Shown: positions 25,727 through 33,536 of the stretch, piece after piece | Position numbering within the stretch: position 1 is the first letter of the stretch | Layout: every line of letters starts with the position of its first letter | Source: Gammaproteobacteria bacterium | GTDB lineage: Bacteria > Pseudomonadota > Gammaproteobacteria > Ga0077554 > Ga007554 | Assembly (NCBI GenBank): GCA_040183005.1 | Contig: JAMPIW010000005.1 | Location: 1 to 64,000, forward strand | Direction of reading: 5' to 3' | Length of the DNA stretch: 64,000 nt | Translations under genes and position numbers: made by a program | The notes under the pieces: model-generated | Told to the model about the DNA's origin: nothing | The model's input: the letters and a program-made list of their open reading frames with translations, nothing else | Database searches by the model: none

Positions 25727-27712
25727 ATGCAATCCCCCGCTGAACTCCTGGGTCCTGATGGCCCGCTAGCAAAGCGTATTTCAGGTTTCGCGCCTCGTGC
25801 CGCGCAGCAAGAGATGGCGGAGGCCGTCGCGCAGGCGTTCAACGATTACGGCCTGTTGATCAGCGAGGCAGGTACCGGCACGGGTAAGACCTACGCCTAT
25901 CTGGTACCCGCGATCCTGTCCGGCAAAAAGGTCATCATTTCCACTGGCACCAAAAATCTTCAGGATCAACTCTTTCACCGTGACTTGCCCGTAGTGCGCA
26001 ACGCCTTGGGTGTGCCGTTGCGCGCCGCGCTGCTCAAAGGCCGCGCCAACTATTTGTGTTTGCATCGCCTGGAGCTTGCTGATCTGGACGGGCGCGGCCA
26101 TACGCGCGAGAACCGCGCGATGATGCAACGGATCAAAGAATGGGCAGGACGTACCCGCAGCGGTGATGTCGCCGAGGTAGTGGATGTCCCCGAGGACTCG
26201 CCGCTGTGGTTTCAGGTCACCTCCACAGCGGATAACTGCCTGGGCCAGGAATGTCCCGTGTATTCAGATTGCCATATCATGAAGGCGCGGCGTGCGGCAC
26301 AGGAGGCGGATCTGGTGGTGATTAATCATCATCTGCTGTTTGCCGACATGGCGCTCAAGGATGAAGGCTTCGGCGAGCTGTTGCCGGGCGCGAACGCATT
26401 TATTATTGATGAAGCGCACCAGCTCCCCGAGGTGGCATCAAATTTCTTCGGTACCTCATTGAGTAGCCGTCAGATGTTGGAGCTGGCGGACGATACCATC
26501 ACGGAGCATATGCGCGAAGCGGGCGACATGAGCGAGCTGCCTGAAGCAGCGGACACACTGAAAAAGGCCGCGCTGGATTTGCGTCTGGCACTGGGGCGCG
26601 ATACGCGCCGTACCGCGTGGCGCGAGGTGGCGGCTCTCCCCGAAGTAACCACAGCCATGCAACAATTACGCGATGCGCTAACATTGCTGCAAAAACGGCT
26701 GGAACCGGCGGCGGTGCGCGGCAAAGGGCTGGAGAGTTGTCAGCGCCGCACAGGCGAGTTGTTGGTGCGACTGGATAGCCTGACAGGCGCGGGTCCGGCA
26801 AACCACGTCATATGGTTTGAAACCTACACTAAAAGCTTCACCCTCAACAGCACGCCGCTCGATATCGCCGAAATCTTTCGCGCTCGCACGGATGCGAGCA
26901 AATGCGCCTGGATCTTTACTTCCGCCACGCTGGCGGTGGGTGGTAGCTTCGAACACTTTGCCTCACGCCTGGGCCTGCACGACGCCGTGACAAAGTGCTG
27001 GGACAGCCCCTTCGATTTCTCACGCAATGCCGTATTCTATGCACCCCTGTCCATGCCTGATCCCAATAGCCCAAACTACATCGAGGCGCTGGTGGAGGCC
27101 GCTCTGCCGGTGCTTGAGGCCAGCCGTGGACGCGCCTTTCTGCTGTTCACCAGCCACCGCGCCCTGCAAGAGGCGCATGAACGGCTACAGGGCAGAGTAG
27201 CCTATCCACTGCTCGTGCAAGGCAGTGCCCCACGCGGCGAGCTGGTGGAACGTTTTCGCGCCATGGGCAACGCCATCCTGCTCGGCACCAGCAGCTTCTG
27301 GGAGGGTGTCGACGTGCGCGGCCCGGCGCTATCCTGTGTCATCATCGACAAACTGCCTTTCGCCTCGCCGGGCGATCCCGTCTTGCAAGCCAGGCTTGAT
27401 GCCTTGCGCGCACAAGGCGGCAATCCCTTTATGGATTACCAGTTGCCGCACGCGGTGATCACCCTCAAACAGGGGGTAGGACGGCTGATTCGCGATGTTA
27501 ATGATCGAGGGGTGATGATGCTGTGCGACCCACGGCTGTTTTCCAAACCGTATGGGCGTACTTTTATCAATAGTCTGCCGCCGATGATACGCACACGCAA
27601 ACTGGAAAATGTGCAACGCTTTTTTGAGTTGGAAACACAGAGCGCAGCCCCCATGCCTACAATAGAGGTCGAAAGTGAAACTCAGCAAGATGGAGACAGA
27701 AAATCCATGTAA
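25727..27712 (+). CDS. ATP-dependent DNA helicase, DinG/YoaA (XPD-like) family
   Basis: This 661-residue superfamily 2 5'-3' helicase unwinds DNA in repair. Walker A is in SEAGTGTGKTYAYLVP and the DEAH box in FIIDEAHQLPEV. Four cysteines for an iron-sulfur cluster are in NYLCLH, DNCLGQECPVYSDC. Motif VI is QGVGRLIRD. It lacks the N-terminal exonuclease of Gram-positive DinG and is closest in size to YoaA. The next gene overlaps its 3' end. Confidence 0.92.
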   Translation: MQSPAELLGPDGPLAKRISGFAPRAAQQEMAEAVAQAFNDYGLLISEAGTGTGKTYAYLVPAILSGKKVIISTGTKNLQDQLFHRDLPVVRNALGVPLRAALLKGRANYLCLHRLELADLDGRGHTRENRAMMQRIKEWAGRTRSGDVAEVVDVPEDSPLWFQVTSTADNCLGQECPVYSDCHIMKARRAAQEADLVVINHHLLFADMALKDEGFGELLPGANAFIIDEAHQLPEVASNFFGTSLSSRQMLELADDTITEHMREAGDMSELPEAADTLKKAALDLRLALGRDTRRTAWREVAALPEVTTAMQQLRDALTLLQKRLEPAAVRGKGLESCQRRTGELLVRLDSLTGAGPANHVIWFETYTKSFTLNSTPLDIAEIFRARTDASKCAWIFTSATLAVGGSFEHFASRLGLHDAVTKCWDSPFDFSRNAVFYAPLSMPDPNSPNYIEALVEAALPVLEASRGRAFLLFTSHRALQEAHERLQGRVAYPLLVQGSAPRGELVERFRAMGNAILLGTSSFWEGVDVRGPALSCVIIDKLPFASPGDPVLQARLDALRAQGGNPFMDYQLPHAVITLKQGVGRLIRDVNDRGVMMLCDPRLFSKPYGRTFINSLPPMIRTRKLENVQRFFELETQSAAPMPTIEVESETQQDGDRKSM

Positions 27713-29018
27713 GCAGCACGAAGATAATGAGCCCCTTATCGAGGCGCTCAACCGTGCCTGTTATTGCATCAGCCTGGATCAGGACGCATTGCGCCGTGAG
27801 CTGGAGAAAGGCTTCGAACTTCGTGGCTTGTACCGTTCCATTCTAGATAGCCACCCCCATCTGTTTTCTGCCTTGCCTGTTTTTGTATCACGTCAGCACG
27901 TCGACGGCATGGTACGGATCATCCATGCCGTCGAATCTGTCGTTGCCATGCCCGCCTATCGTGACAGAGTGATGCAATGGGCGCCTGAGATTGCCCAGTT
28001 TGATCCCGGACCTTTGGGCGTATTTTTGAGTTATGATTTCCATCTGGGTATGCGCGGACCGCAACTTATCGAAATCAACACCAATGCTGGTGGCGCTCTG
28101 TTGAATACTGTGCTCGCGCGTGCGCAGCGAGCCTGTTGCGAGGACGTGGAAAGCCTCTTCGTGGGGCCGGTTGATTTAGCCCTGCTGGAAGAAAAATTCT
28201 TTGCCATGTTCGTGGCGGAGTGGCGGCGTCAACGTGGTGAACAGCCATTGGCTACTCCCGGCATCGCGCCTCATGCGTCGCACACCATCGCGATTGTGGA
28301 TGACGAACCGCAAGGGCAATATCTCTATCCTGAGTTCTTGCTGTTTCAACAGCTCTTCAAACGGTTTGGCGCGGAGGCTGTGATTGCCGATGCCAAAGAC
28401 TTGGTTTTTCATGGCGGTAGATTGCACTATAAAACCTTGCCGGTTGATCTGGTATACAACCGGCTTACCGATTTTATGTTGGATAGACCGGAGCACGCGG
28501 CATTGCGGGAGAGCTACCTTGATGGTAGCGTTGTGGTCACACCCAGCCCGCGTAGCTATGCACTGTATGCCGACAAACGTAACCTTGCGGTGTTGAGTGA
28601 TCAGGCGCTACTTCGTTCGTGGGGTGTTGCAGATCACATCATGGCAGTGTTGGAAAACGGTATTCCCCATACGTTTGTGGTTGACCCCGCACAGGCGGAT
28701 GACCTGTGGAAAGCGCGTCGCGGACTATTCTTCAAGCCCGCGACAGGTTTTGGTGGCAAGGCCGCCTACCGCGGCGATAAACTGACCCGGCGGGTGTGGG
28801 ACGATATTCTGGCGGGGCAATATATCGCACAGGAGTTGGTCCCGCCGAGCGAGCGAAATATCCAGGATGCGGATGCACCACTGGCACTGAAACTGGATCT
28901 GCGCAATTATGTCTATGACGGAAAGGTACAACTGCTGGCCGCGCGGATGTATCAGGGGCAAACCACCAACTTCCGCACGCCGGGCGGAGGCTTTTCGCCA
29001 GTTTATTATCCGTTGTGA
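27690..29018 (+). CDS. ATP-grasp-like protein of unknown role
   Basis: The product is about 442 residues from ATG 27690; a GTG at 27675 would add five. It contains GPQLIEINTNAGGALLNTVL near residue 125, resembling the metal-binding ExN of ATP-grasp ligases. Near the C-terminus are FFKPATGFGGKAAYRG and IAQELVPPSER, like the ATP-grasp nucleotide loop and hinge. The order suggests a permuted or glutathionylspermidine-synthase-like ATP-grasp. It overlaps the helicase gene by 23 nt. The substrate is unknown; the fold is inferred from motifs. Confidence 0.7.
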   Translation: METENPCKQHEDNEPLIEALNRACYCISLDQDALRRELEKGFELRGLYRSILDSHPHLFSALPVFVSRQHVDGMVRIIHAVESVVAMPAYRDRVMQWAPEIAQFDPGPLGVFLSYDFHLGMRGPQLIEINTNAGGALLNTVLARAQRACCEDVESLFVGPVDLALLEEKFFAMFVAEWRRQRGEQPLATPGIAPHASHTIAIVDDEPQGQYLYPEFLLFQQLFKRFGAEAVIADAKDLVFHGGRLHYKTLPVDLVYNRLTDFMLDRPEHAALRESYLDGSVVVTPSPRSYALYADKRNLAVLSDQALLRSWGVADHIMAVLENGIPHTFVVDPAQADDLWKARRGLFFKPATGFGGKAAYRGDKLTRRVWDDILAGQYIAQELVPPSERNIQDADAPLALKLDLRNYVYDGKVQLLAARMYQGQTTNFRTPGGGFSPVYYPL

Positions 29019-29061
29019 CGGATTCAACCCGTATCCATCAATCAAGAAAGGAGAAAGCATC

Positions 29062-29460
29062 ATGCTGCAATCGCACACCTACGGTTTTGGCAGGATCGTC
29101 AACATGAGCGTGGAGCAGGCCGAGGCGCGTGTAACCGAAACCCTCAAGGGCAAGGGCTTCGGTATACTCACGCGCATCGACGTGGCGGCCACGCTCAAGC
29201 AAAAACTCGGCACGGACATGCCGCCCTATGTGATCCTGGGAGCCTGCAATCCACCACTTGCTCATCAGGCCATCAGCGCGGAACCTGAGATCGGTCTGTT
29301 CTTGCCTTGCAATGTAATTGTTTATCAGGATGCCCAGGGACAGGTGCATATTTCGGCCATGGATCCACAGCCGATGGTCGACATGATCAAAAATCCCCAG
29401 CTTGATTCCGTTGCAACGCAAGCGCGCCCCTTGTTGCAAGAGGCATTGGAAGCAGTTTAA
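29062..29460 (+). CDS. DUF302 family protein
   Basis: The 132-residue protein starts at ATG 29062 after AAAGGAGAAAGC; the longer frame from 28909 overlaps the preceding gene and is not needed. It contains SVEQAEARVTETLKGKGFGI, DMPPYVILGACNPPLAHQAI and LFLPCNVIVYQD, the DUF302 core. Such proteins are small cytoplasmic domains of unknown function, often near metal or redox genes. It is 30 nt upstream of the ABC1 kinase-like gene, so probably co-transcribed. Confidence 0.88.
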   Translation: MLQSHTYGFGRIVNMSVEQAEARVTETLKGKGFGILTRIDVAATLKQKLGTDMPPYVILGACNPPLAHQAISAEPEIGLFLPCNVIVYQDAQGQVHISAMDPQPMVDMIKNPQLDSVATQARPLLQEALEAV

Positions 29461-29490
29461 CAGCAACAACATGCTGTAAGGACGGCGAAG

Positions 29491-31173
29491 ATGGACTCAC
29501 CGAAGTTTACTCCAGTGCATCCTCCTGGCCGTGACTTGCGACGGCTGGCCCACATCCTCCATGTAATGGTAGAGAAGGGCTGGGGCCATTATGTAGAACG
29601 CCTGCGCCTGAAAGGCTATCTGCCCAAGGGCACGGTGGAGCAAGTATCCACCGTGTTGAGCGACGCCCAGCGTTTCCGTCTGGTGCTGGAGGAGCTCGGC
29701 ACGACGTTTATCAAGTTCGGGCAGATGCTCAGTGTGCGGCGCGATCTGCTGCCGGATGAAGTGCTCCGCGAATTGCAAAAACTGCAAGACACCGTGCCGC
29801 AGTTTTCTGCGGAGCAGGCGCGGCGGATTATAGAGGAAGATCTCAGGCAACCCGTATCCCAGCTCTTCACGTCGTTTGACAACGAACCGCTTGCCGCCGC
29901 TTCCATCGCCCAGGTACACACCGCAACGTTGCCCGATGGCGCAGAGGTCATCGTCAAGGTGCAACGTCCCGATATCGAGCAGGTCATCCAGGCGGATCTG
30001 GAAATCCTCTTCTTCATCGCCAGACTGCTGCATAAGCATGTTGCTGAAAGCCGGCGTTATGATCCCGTCGGCCTGGTAGAGGAGTTCTCGGAAACCATCC
30101 TGCTCGAACTGGACTTCCGCCGCGAGGGCCACAATGCGGAACGCTTCCGTGACAACTTCAAGGATGAGAACTCGGTGATCGTGCCAGAGGTATTTTGGGA
30201 ACTATCCAGCAAACGGGTGTTGACCATGGCACGGAGCATTGGGCACAAGATCAGCACAGAATATCCGTCAGAGGCTTTGGCGCGCCAGCGCTTGGCCGAA
30301 CTGCTTGTGCATGTTTATCTTGTCCAGTTTTTTGAACATGGCTTTTTTCATGGCGATCCCCATCCGGGAAATCTGTTTATCATGGAGGATGGGCGCCTGT
30401 GCTTTCACGACTTCGGCATTGTGGGCCACCTCACAAAACGGGATCGGAGCAATCTTGCGCAACTCTTTCTGGCCCTCGTCACACGTGATGCGGAGTGGAT
30501 GGCGGATATCTATCTGGATATGGGCGGCGGGGCATCGGACGTAGACCGCGCGGCTTTTGCCAGGGATCTGGGCATAGCCCTGGATGAGTATTATGCCGTG
30601 GCTGCGCAAGAGGTTTCCTTCTCCGAAGCCCTGTATCAGTTCATCCGCTTAATGGGTCGTCATCATATTCAGGTGCTCAGGGAGTTGTTGTTGGTCACAA
30701 AGGCGTTGATGACCATGGAGTCGGTGGTGCGCTCTCTTGATCCCCGCTTTGACATGATCGCCGCCTTGCAGGCCTACGCGCCGCGCATGATAGGACGGCA
30801 ATTGCTGCCGGATTTTAATCGGACGGAGATTCTAGGAAAAGGCTACCGCACCTTAAGCACATTACGCATGGCCGTCTCCGGATTTCCCCGCACGCTGGCC
30901 AGAGCTGTTCAGCAATTACAGCGGGGCGATTTTGCGCTCAAACTCCGCCACGAGCAACTGGAAGGACTGGAGCAGCATTTGGACCGTGCCAGCAACCGCC
31001 TGAGCCTGAGCATGATCATCGCCTCCATTGTGGTGGGTTCATCGATAGTGATGAGTACAGATGTCGGCCCGCATTATGGGGATGTCCCGTTATTGGGCCT
31101 GTTCGGATACCTGGTGGCGAGCTTTCTCGGCTTATGGTGGGTGGTGGCGATGCTGCGTTCAGGGAAATTCTGA
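29491..31173 (+). CDS. ABC1/AarF/UbiB family atypical kinase
   Basis: The 560-residue protein carries the UbiB-family signatures. They are KxGQ (TTFIKFGQMLSVRRDLLPDE), an Ala-rich nucleotide loop (AAASIAQVHTATLPDGAEVI), a conserved Lys in VKVQRP, and HGDPHPGNLF with HDFGIVG for catalysis and metal binding. Two hydrophobic helices at the C-terminus (about residues 500-555) anchor it in the membrane. UbiB supports ubiquinone synthesis or lipid handling by ATPase activity. Whether this is the ubiquinone-pathway copy is unclear, since no ubi genes are nearby. Confidence 0.9.
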   Translation: MDSPKFTPVHPPGRDLRRLAHILHVMVEKGWGHYVERLRLKGYLPKGTVEQVSTVLSDAQRFRLVLEELGTTFIKFGQMLSVRRDLLPDEVLRELQKLQDTVPQFSAEQARRIIEEDLRQPVSQLFTSFDNEPLAAASIAQVHTATLPDGAEVIVKVQRPDIEQVIQADLEILFFIARLLHKHVAESRRYDPVGLVEEFSETILLELDFRREGHNAERFRDNFKDENSVIVPEVFWELSSKRVLTMARSIGHKISTEYPSEALARQRLAELLVHVYLVQFFEHGFFHGDPHPGNLFIMEDGRLCFHDFGIVGHLTKRDRSNLAQLFLALVTRDAEWMADIYLDMGGGASDVDRAAFARDLGIALDEYYAVAAQEVSFSEALYQFIRLMGRHHIQVLRELLLVTKALMTMESVVRSLDPRFDMIAALQAYAPRMIGRQLLPDFNRTEILGKGYRTLSTLRMAVSGFPRTLARAVQQLQRGDFALKLRHEQLEGLEQHLDRASNRLSLSMIIASIVVGSSIVMSTDVGPHYGDVPLLGLFGYLVASFLGLWWVVAMLRSGKF

Positions 31174-31225
31174 GCTGTCGCCAGCGGTGTAACTTTTTTA
31201 GGTTTAACCTGGGGTATCGGCTGAT

Positions 31226-31545
31226 ATGCTGTGGCTGGCCGTCAAAACACACTTTCACAAGAAGGTGAGGCCGATCATAACCTTGATCGGGATCACCACT
31301 CCACTGTGCTGACCCTCATGGAGACAAGCATCTATCTGGTGGTGATGGGTGATGCCACCGCTGTTATTCGCAATACCGATGCCGACATTTGGATTGCCTC
31401 AAAGAACATCCAGTCCTTTGATTTTGCCCTGCCGTTTCCCGAGCACAGAATCAATCAGGTGCGCGCGCTCCCCGATGTTTTGTGGGCGCAAAAGCTCTTC
31501 CTTTCCTGGGGTTTTCTGAAATTGGCCAACGGCGGCACTATCGTT
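31226..31545 (+). pseudogene. frameshifted N-terminal fragment of a DevC/MacB-type ABC permease
   Basis: From ATG 31226 the frame reads MLWLAVKTHFHKKVRPIITL then IGIT before a stop at TGA. A shifted frame continues STVLTLMETSIYLVVMGDAT, then NTDADIWIASKNIQSFDFA and WAQKLFLSWGFLKLANGG. Together they form the N-terminal TM helix and start of the periplasmic domain of a DevC/MacB-like permease. The similarity ends near 31545 and the rest of the gene is absent. It is a dead remnant. Confidence 0.7.
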
Positions 31546-31830
31546 TTCTGTATGCGTATATTGTATGCGCGCAATGACTGCGCCACAAGCGCCGTACCTT
31601 GCTTGGCTGGGCAGGCGTGCCGATCAGAAGTTGAGCGTGCCAACTAATTGGGCAGCAACTCGTCGGGATTGACGGAGCTTCCAGATAGGTTCACAAATAT
31701 AAACCCAAAGCTGATTAGGTTTCTAGAAAGTAACCCGGATGACAAACCGGGAACACCGTATCGGCTCAGTACGGCGGTTGCTCTACTTGCTTTGCCGGGC
31801 GCTCTTAACAAGCTCACGACAAAATTTTTA
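31546..31830. other. gap with no supported gene
   Basis: Only short frames without motifs are visible between the permease fragment and the repeated regulatory region. Some of it is probably further decayed sequence. Confidence 0.5.
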
Positions 31831-31847
31831 TGTCGGAAATTTTTACA
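31831..31847 (+). promoter_or_regulatory. 17-bp TGTCG-N9-ACA motif, PEP-CTERM copy 1
   Basis: TGTCGGAAATTTTTACA, first of three copies before the PEP-CTERM gene. It begins the first of two tandem ~190-200-bp units. A CCCTCGCAAG-like tail follows in this copy and partly in copy 2. Confidence 0.6.
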
Positions 31848-32030
31848 CCCTCGCAAGTCCTATTTCTCCTCCCTTTCAGGGGGAAATTCTGGGGCAACTG
31901 AATATATAATATTTACATTTAAATCATTAACTTAAACTTAATATTCCACCAAAAAATCCTTTCACACCGCTTCGCCATCAATAACTTCTTCAGAATATTT
32001 CTTTTCTTGGCCCTCAAAAACCACATAAAC

Positions 32031-32047
32031 TGTCGGAAATATTTACA
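32031..32047 (+). promoter_or_regulatory. 17-bp TGTCG-N9-ACA motif, PEP-CTERM copy 2
   Basis: TGTCGGAAATATTTACA differs from copy 1 at one position. It starts exactly 200 bp after copy 1. Confidence 0.6.
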
Positions 32048-32219
32048 CCCCGCAATCTCCCTTTAAATGGAAAATCCCGGGGCAACTTATTCTGTATGTT
32101 GTATATTTAAATCAATATGTTGAAATTATTATTTCACAAAACAATCCTTTCTCACCCTCTGCTAATAGAAGAATTTCTGTAGAACCTTTCATTTTTTGGC
32201 TCCCAAATACCCTATAAAC

Positions 32220-32236
32220 TGTCGGTAAAATTTACA
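32220..32236 (+). promoter_or_regulatory. 17-bp TGTCG-N9-ACA motif, PEP-CTERM copy 3
   Basis: TGTCGGTAAAATTTACA lies 72 nt before the -24 element at 32309, a usual distance for a sigma-54 enhancer-binding protein. The copy at 2804 has nearly the same offset to its promoter. Confidence 0.65.
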
Positions 32237-32308
32237 ATCCTCACGATTTTTTTTCAAAATTTTTGACAATTTTTACTAACATATTGATTTTTTAATTAAT
32301 AATAAATA

Positions 32309-32324
32309 TGGCTCAGGTTGTGCA
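32309..32324 (+). promoter_or_regulatory. sigma-54 promoter candidate of the PEP-CTERM gene
   Basis: TGGCTCAGGTTGTGCA has GG and GC separated by exactly 10 nt, as required for -24/-12 promoters. It lies about 100 nt before the start codon. Sigma-54 control through PrsK/PrsR is known for PEP-CTERM systems of some environmental proteobacteria; its use here is inferred. Confidence 0.6.
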
Positions 32325-32425
32325 TAGTTATATGCAACAACAATAAAAACCCATGTATCAAGGAATGTGTAACGGATTTTCACAACAGAAGTAGATGGTA
32401 CGGACGACCCAAAGGAGGGTTTTTT

Positions 32426-33349
32426 ATGAACACTTTAAGATGCTTCAACAAAAAGTTGCTTGTGGCCGCCACCGCCTCGGTGGTATTGGGAATGGGGATG
32501 GTGGGGAATGCCAGTGCAGGTGCCTATGCGCTCGCCTATGATGACGTCAGAAACTTCCTTATCACCGGCATCCCTGGGTTTAACTCTGTGGCAACCACGT
32601 CCAACACTGCGGCATTGCACATTCCCCCTGGCGGCCCTGGCCTCCCTGGCGAAGAAGCCCACACGGATCCTCTGGACGCGCTTCAGTCATACACCACAGG
32701 CACCATGGCGGCGCAGCCGCAGCGCCCTCCGGAAAATACCTTCGCGCCGTTGGGCATGGCCCCACTTGGTTATGACCGAAGCGACGCCTGGATCATAAAC
32801 CCAGACGTATTGACGCCACCCGGCGGCCGGGCGATAAATATCGCTGAAGGCTGGATCCCTGATCCCGTTGCCGCCACCATCACCTCGACCGCGTTCGCCA
32901 ACAACTTGCTGAGCGGTCAGTTTACGCTTGGGCAAAGTACCGACATAGTGATCGCTTTCGAAGCAGACGCTTACATGAATACGGTGCTTCTCCCGAGCAG
33001 CTTGCCCGGTTCGTTCGCCCTGGCTGGCCTGGACTTTAATATAACAATTTCCGATCTCGTGGGCAATGTTATACATGAATACGTACCAGGGGATCTCAAT
33101 CATGGCATCTCCTCGCTGGTAGCGGGCCAGGTGTCTGAATGGGACCCCACAGGTGATGGCATCGGCGGCGCCTATAACTCCTACAACGATGCTTTCACTT
33201 TGGCCGCTGGCACCTACAACATCGACATCCGGATGGGCGAAAGGGAAAGCATAAAACAAGTCCCCGAACCCGGCACAGTATTTCTGTTAGGCGGTGGTTT
33301 GGCGGGACTTGCGGTTGCCGCACGTCGGCGCACTGCCGCCAAGGCATAA
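32426..33349 (+). CDS. PEP-CTERM sorted extracellular protein
   Basis: The 307-residue protein starts at ATG 32426 after AAAGGAGGG. It has a signal peptide ending NASA (about residue 31). The C-terminus is a textbook PEP-CTERM sorting signal: VPEPGTVFLLGGGLAGLAV then basic AARRRTAAK. Exosortase cuts such signals and couples export to exopolysaccharide; no exosortase gene is in the window. The body is rich in Gly, Pro, Asp and Asn and resembles no enzyme. It is probably a biofilm or floc matrix component. It is a single-gene unit, with a promoter array upstream and a strong terminator downstream. Confidence 0.92.
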   Translation: MNTLRCFNKKLLVAATASVVLGMGMVGNASAGAYALAYDDVRNFLITGIPGFNSVATTSNTAALHIPPGGPGLPGEEAHTDPLDALQSYTTGTMAAQPQRPPENTFAPLGMAPLGYDRSDAWIINPDVLTPPGGRAINIAEGWIPDPVAATITSTAFANNLLSGQFTLGQSTDIVIAFEADAYMNTVLLPSSLPGSFALAGLDFNITISDLVGNVIHEYVPGDLNHGISSLVAGQVSEWDPTGDGIGGAYNSYNDAFTLAAGTYNIDIRMGERESIKQVPEPGTVFLLGGGLAGLAVAARRRTAAKA

Positions 33350-33377
33350 TAACAACCCAATCATCGGGTTCTTTCAG

Positions 33378-33408
33378 CCGGGGGCGGGAAACCGCCCCCG
33401 GTTTTTTT
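33378..33408 (+). terminator. rho-independent terminator of the PEP-CTERM gene
   Basis: A perfect 10-bp stem (CCGGGGGCGG with CCGCCCCCGG) is closed by a GAAA tetraloop and followed by seven T. It lies 29 nt after the stop codon. Confidence 0.95.
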
Positions 33409-33479
33409 GTGCCGGCACCCTACCCAGATCTTTCGCACCAAGACAATACCTGCTCTGACTCCATTTCTATAGTGGAGTC

Positions 33480-33530
33480 GTAGGGTGCGTCCTACGCACC
33501 ACAATCATTGGTGCGTAGGACGCACCCTAC
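33480..33530. repeat. perfect 22-bp palindrome, GTAGGGTGCGT family
   Basis: The left arm starts GTAGGGTGCGTCCTACGCAC. It is followed by a 7-nt loop and the exact reverse complement. It sits between the PEP-CTERM terminator and the convergent aminotransferase gene. It is the same family as 14553-14597. Confidence 0.8.
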
Positions 33531-33536
33531 ATAACC

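Larger units (their letters stand above)
31831..32219. repeat. two tandem diverged ~190-200-bp units upstream of the PEP-CTERM gene
   Basis: Units at 31831-32030 and 32031-32219 share, in the same order, the TGTCGGAAAT start, GGGGCAACT, a TATTTA...AAATCA stretch, AATCCTTTC followed by CACC, and a final ATAAAC just before the next motif. They contain no gene. The duplication multiplies the 17-bp motif. Confidence 0.65.

Noticed and set aside
31648-31935. A 95-codon plus-strand frame after the permease fragment
   Set aside because: It has no recognisable motif or ribosome site and runs into the regulatory repeats.
31831-32236. Three spaced 17-bp repeats considered as a CRISPR or origin iteron array
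   Set aside because: Spacing is ~190-200 bp, the intervening units resemble each other, and a sigma-54-like promoter and a PEP-CTERM gene follow. There is no rep or cas gene.
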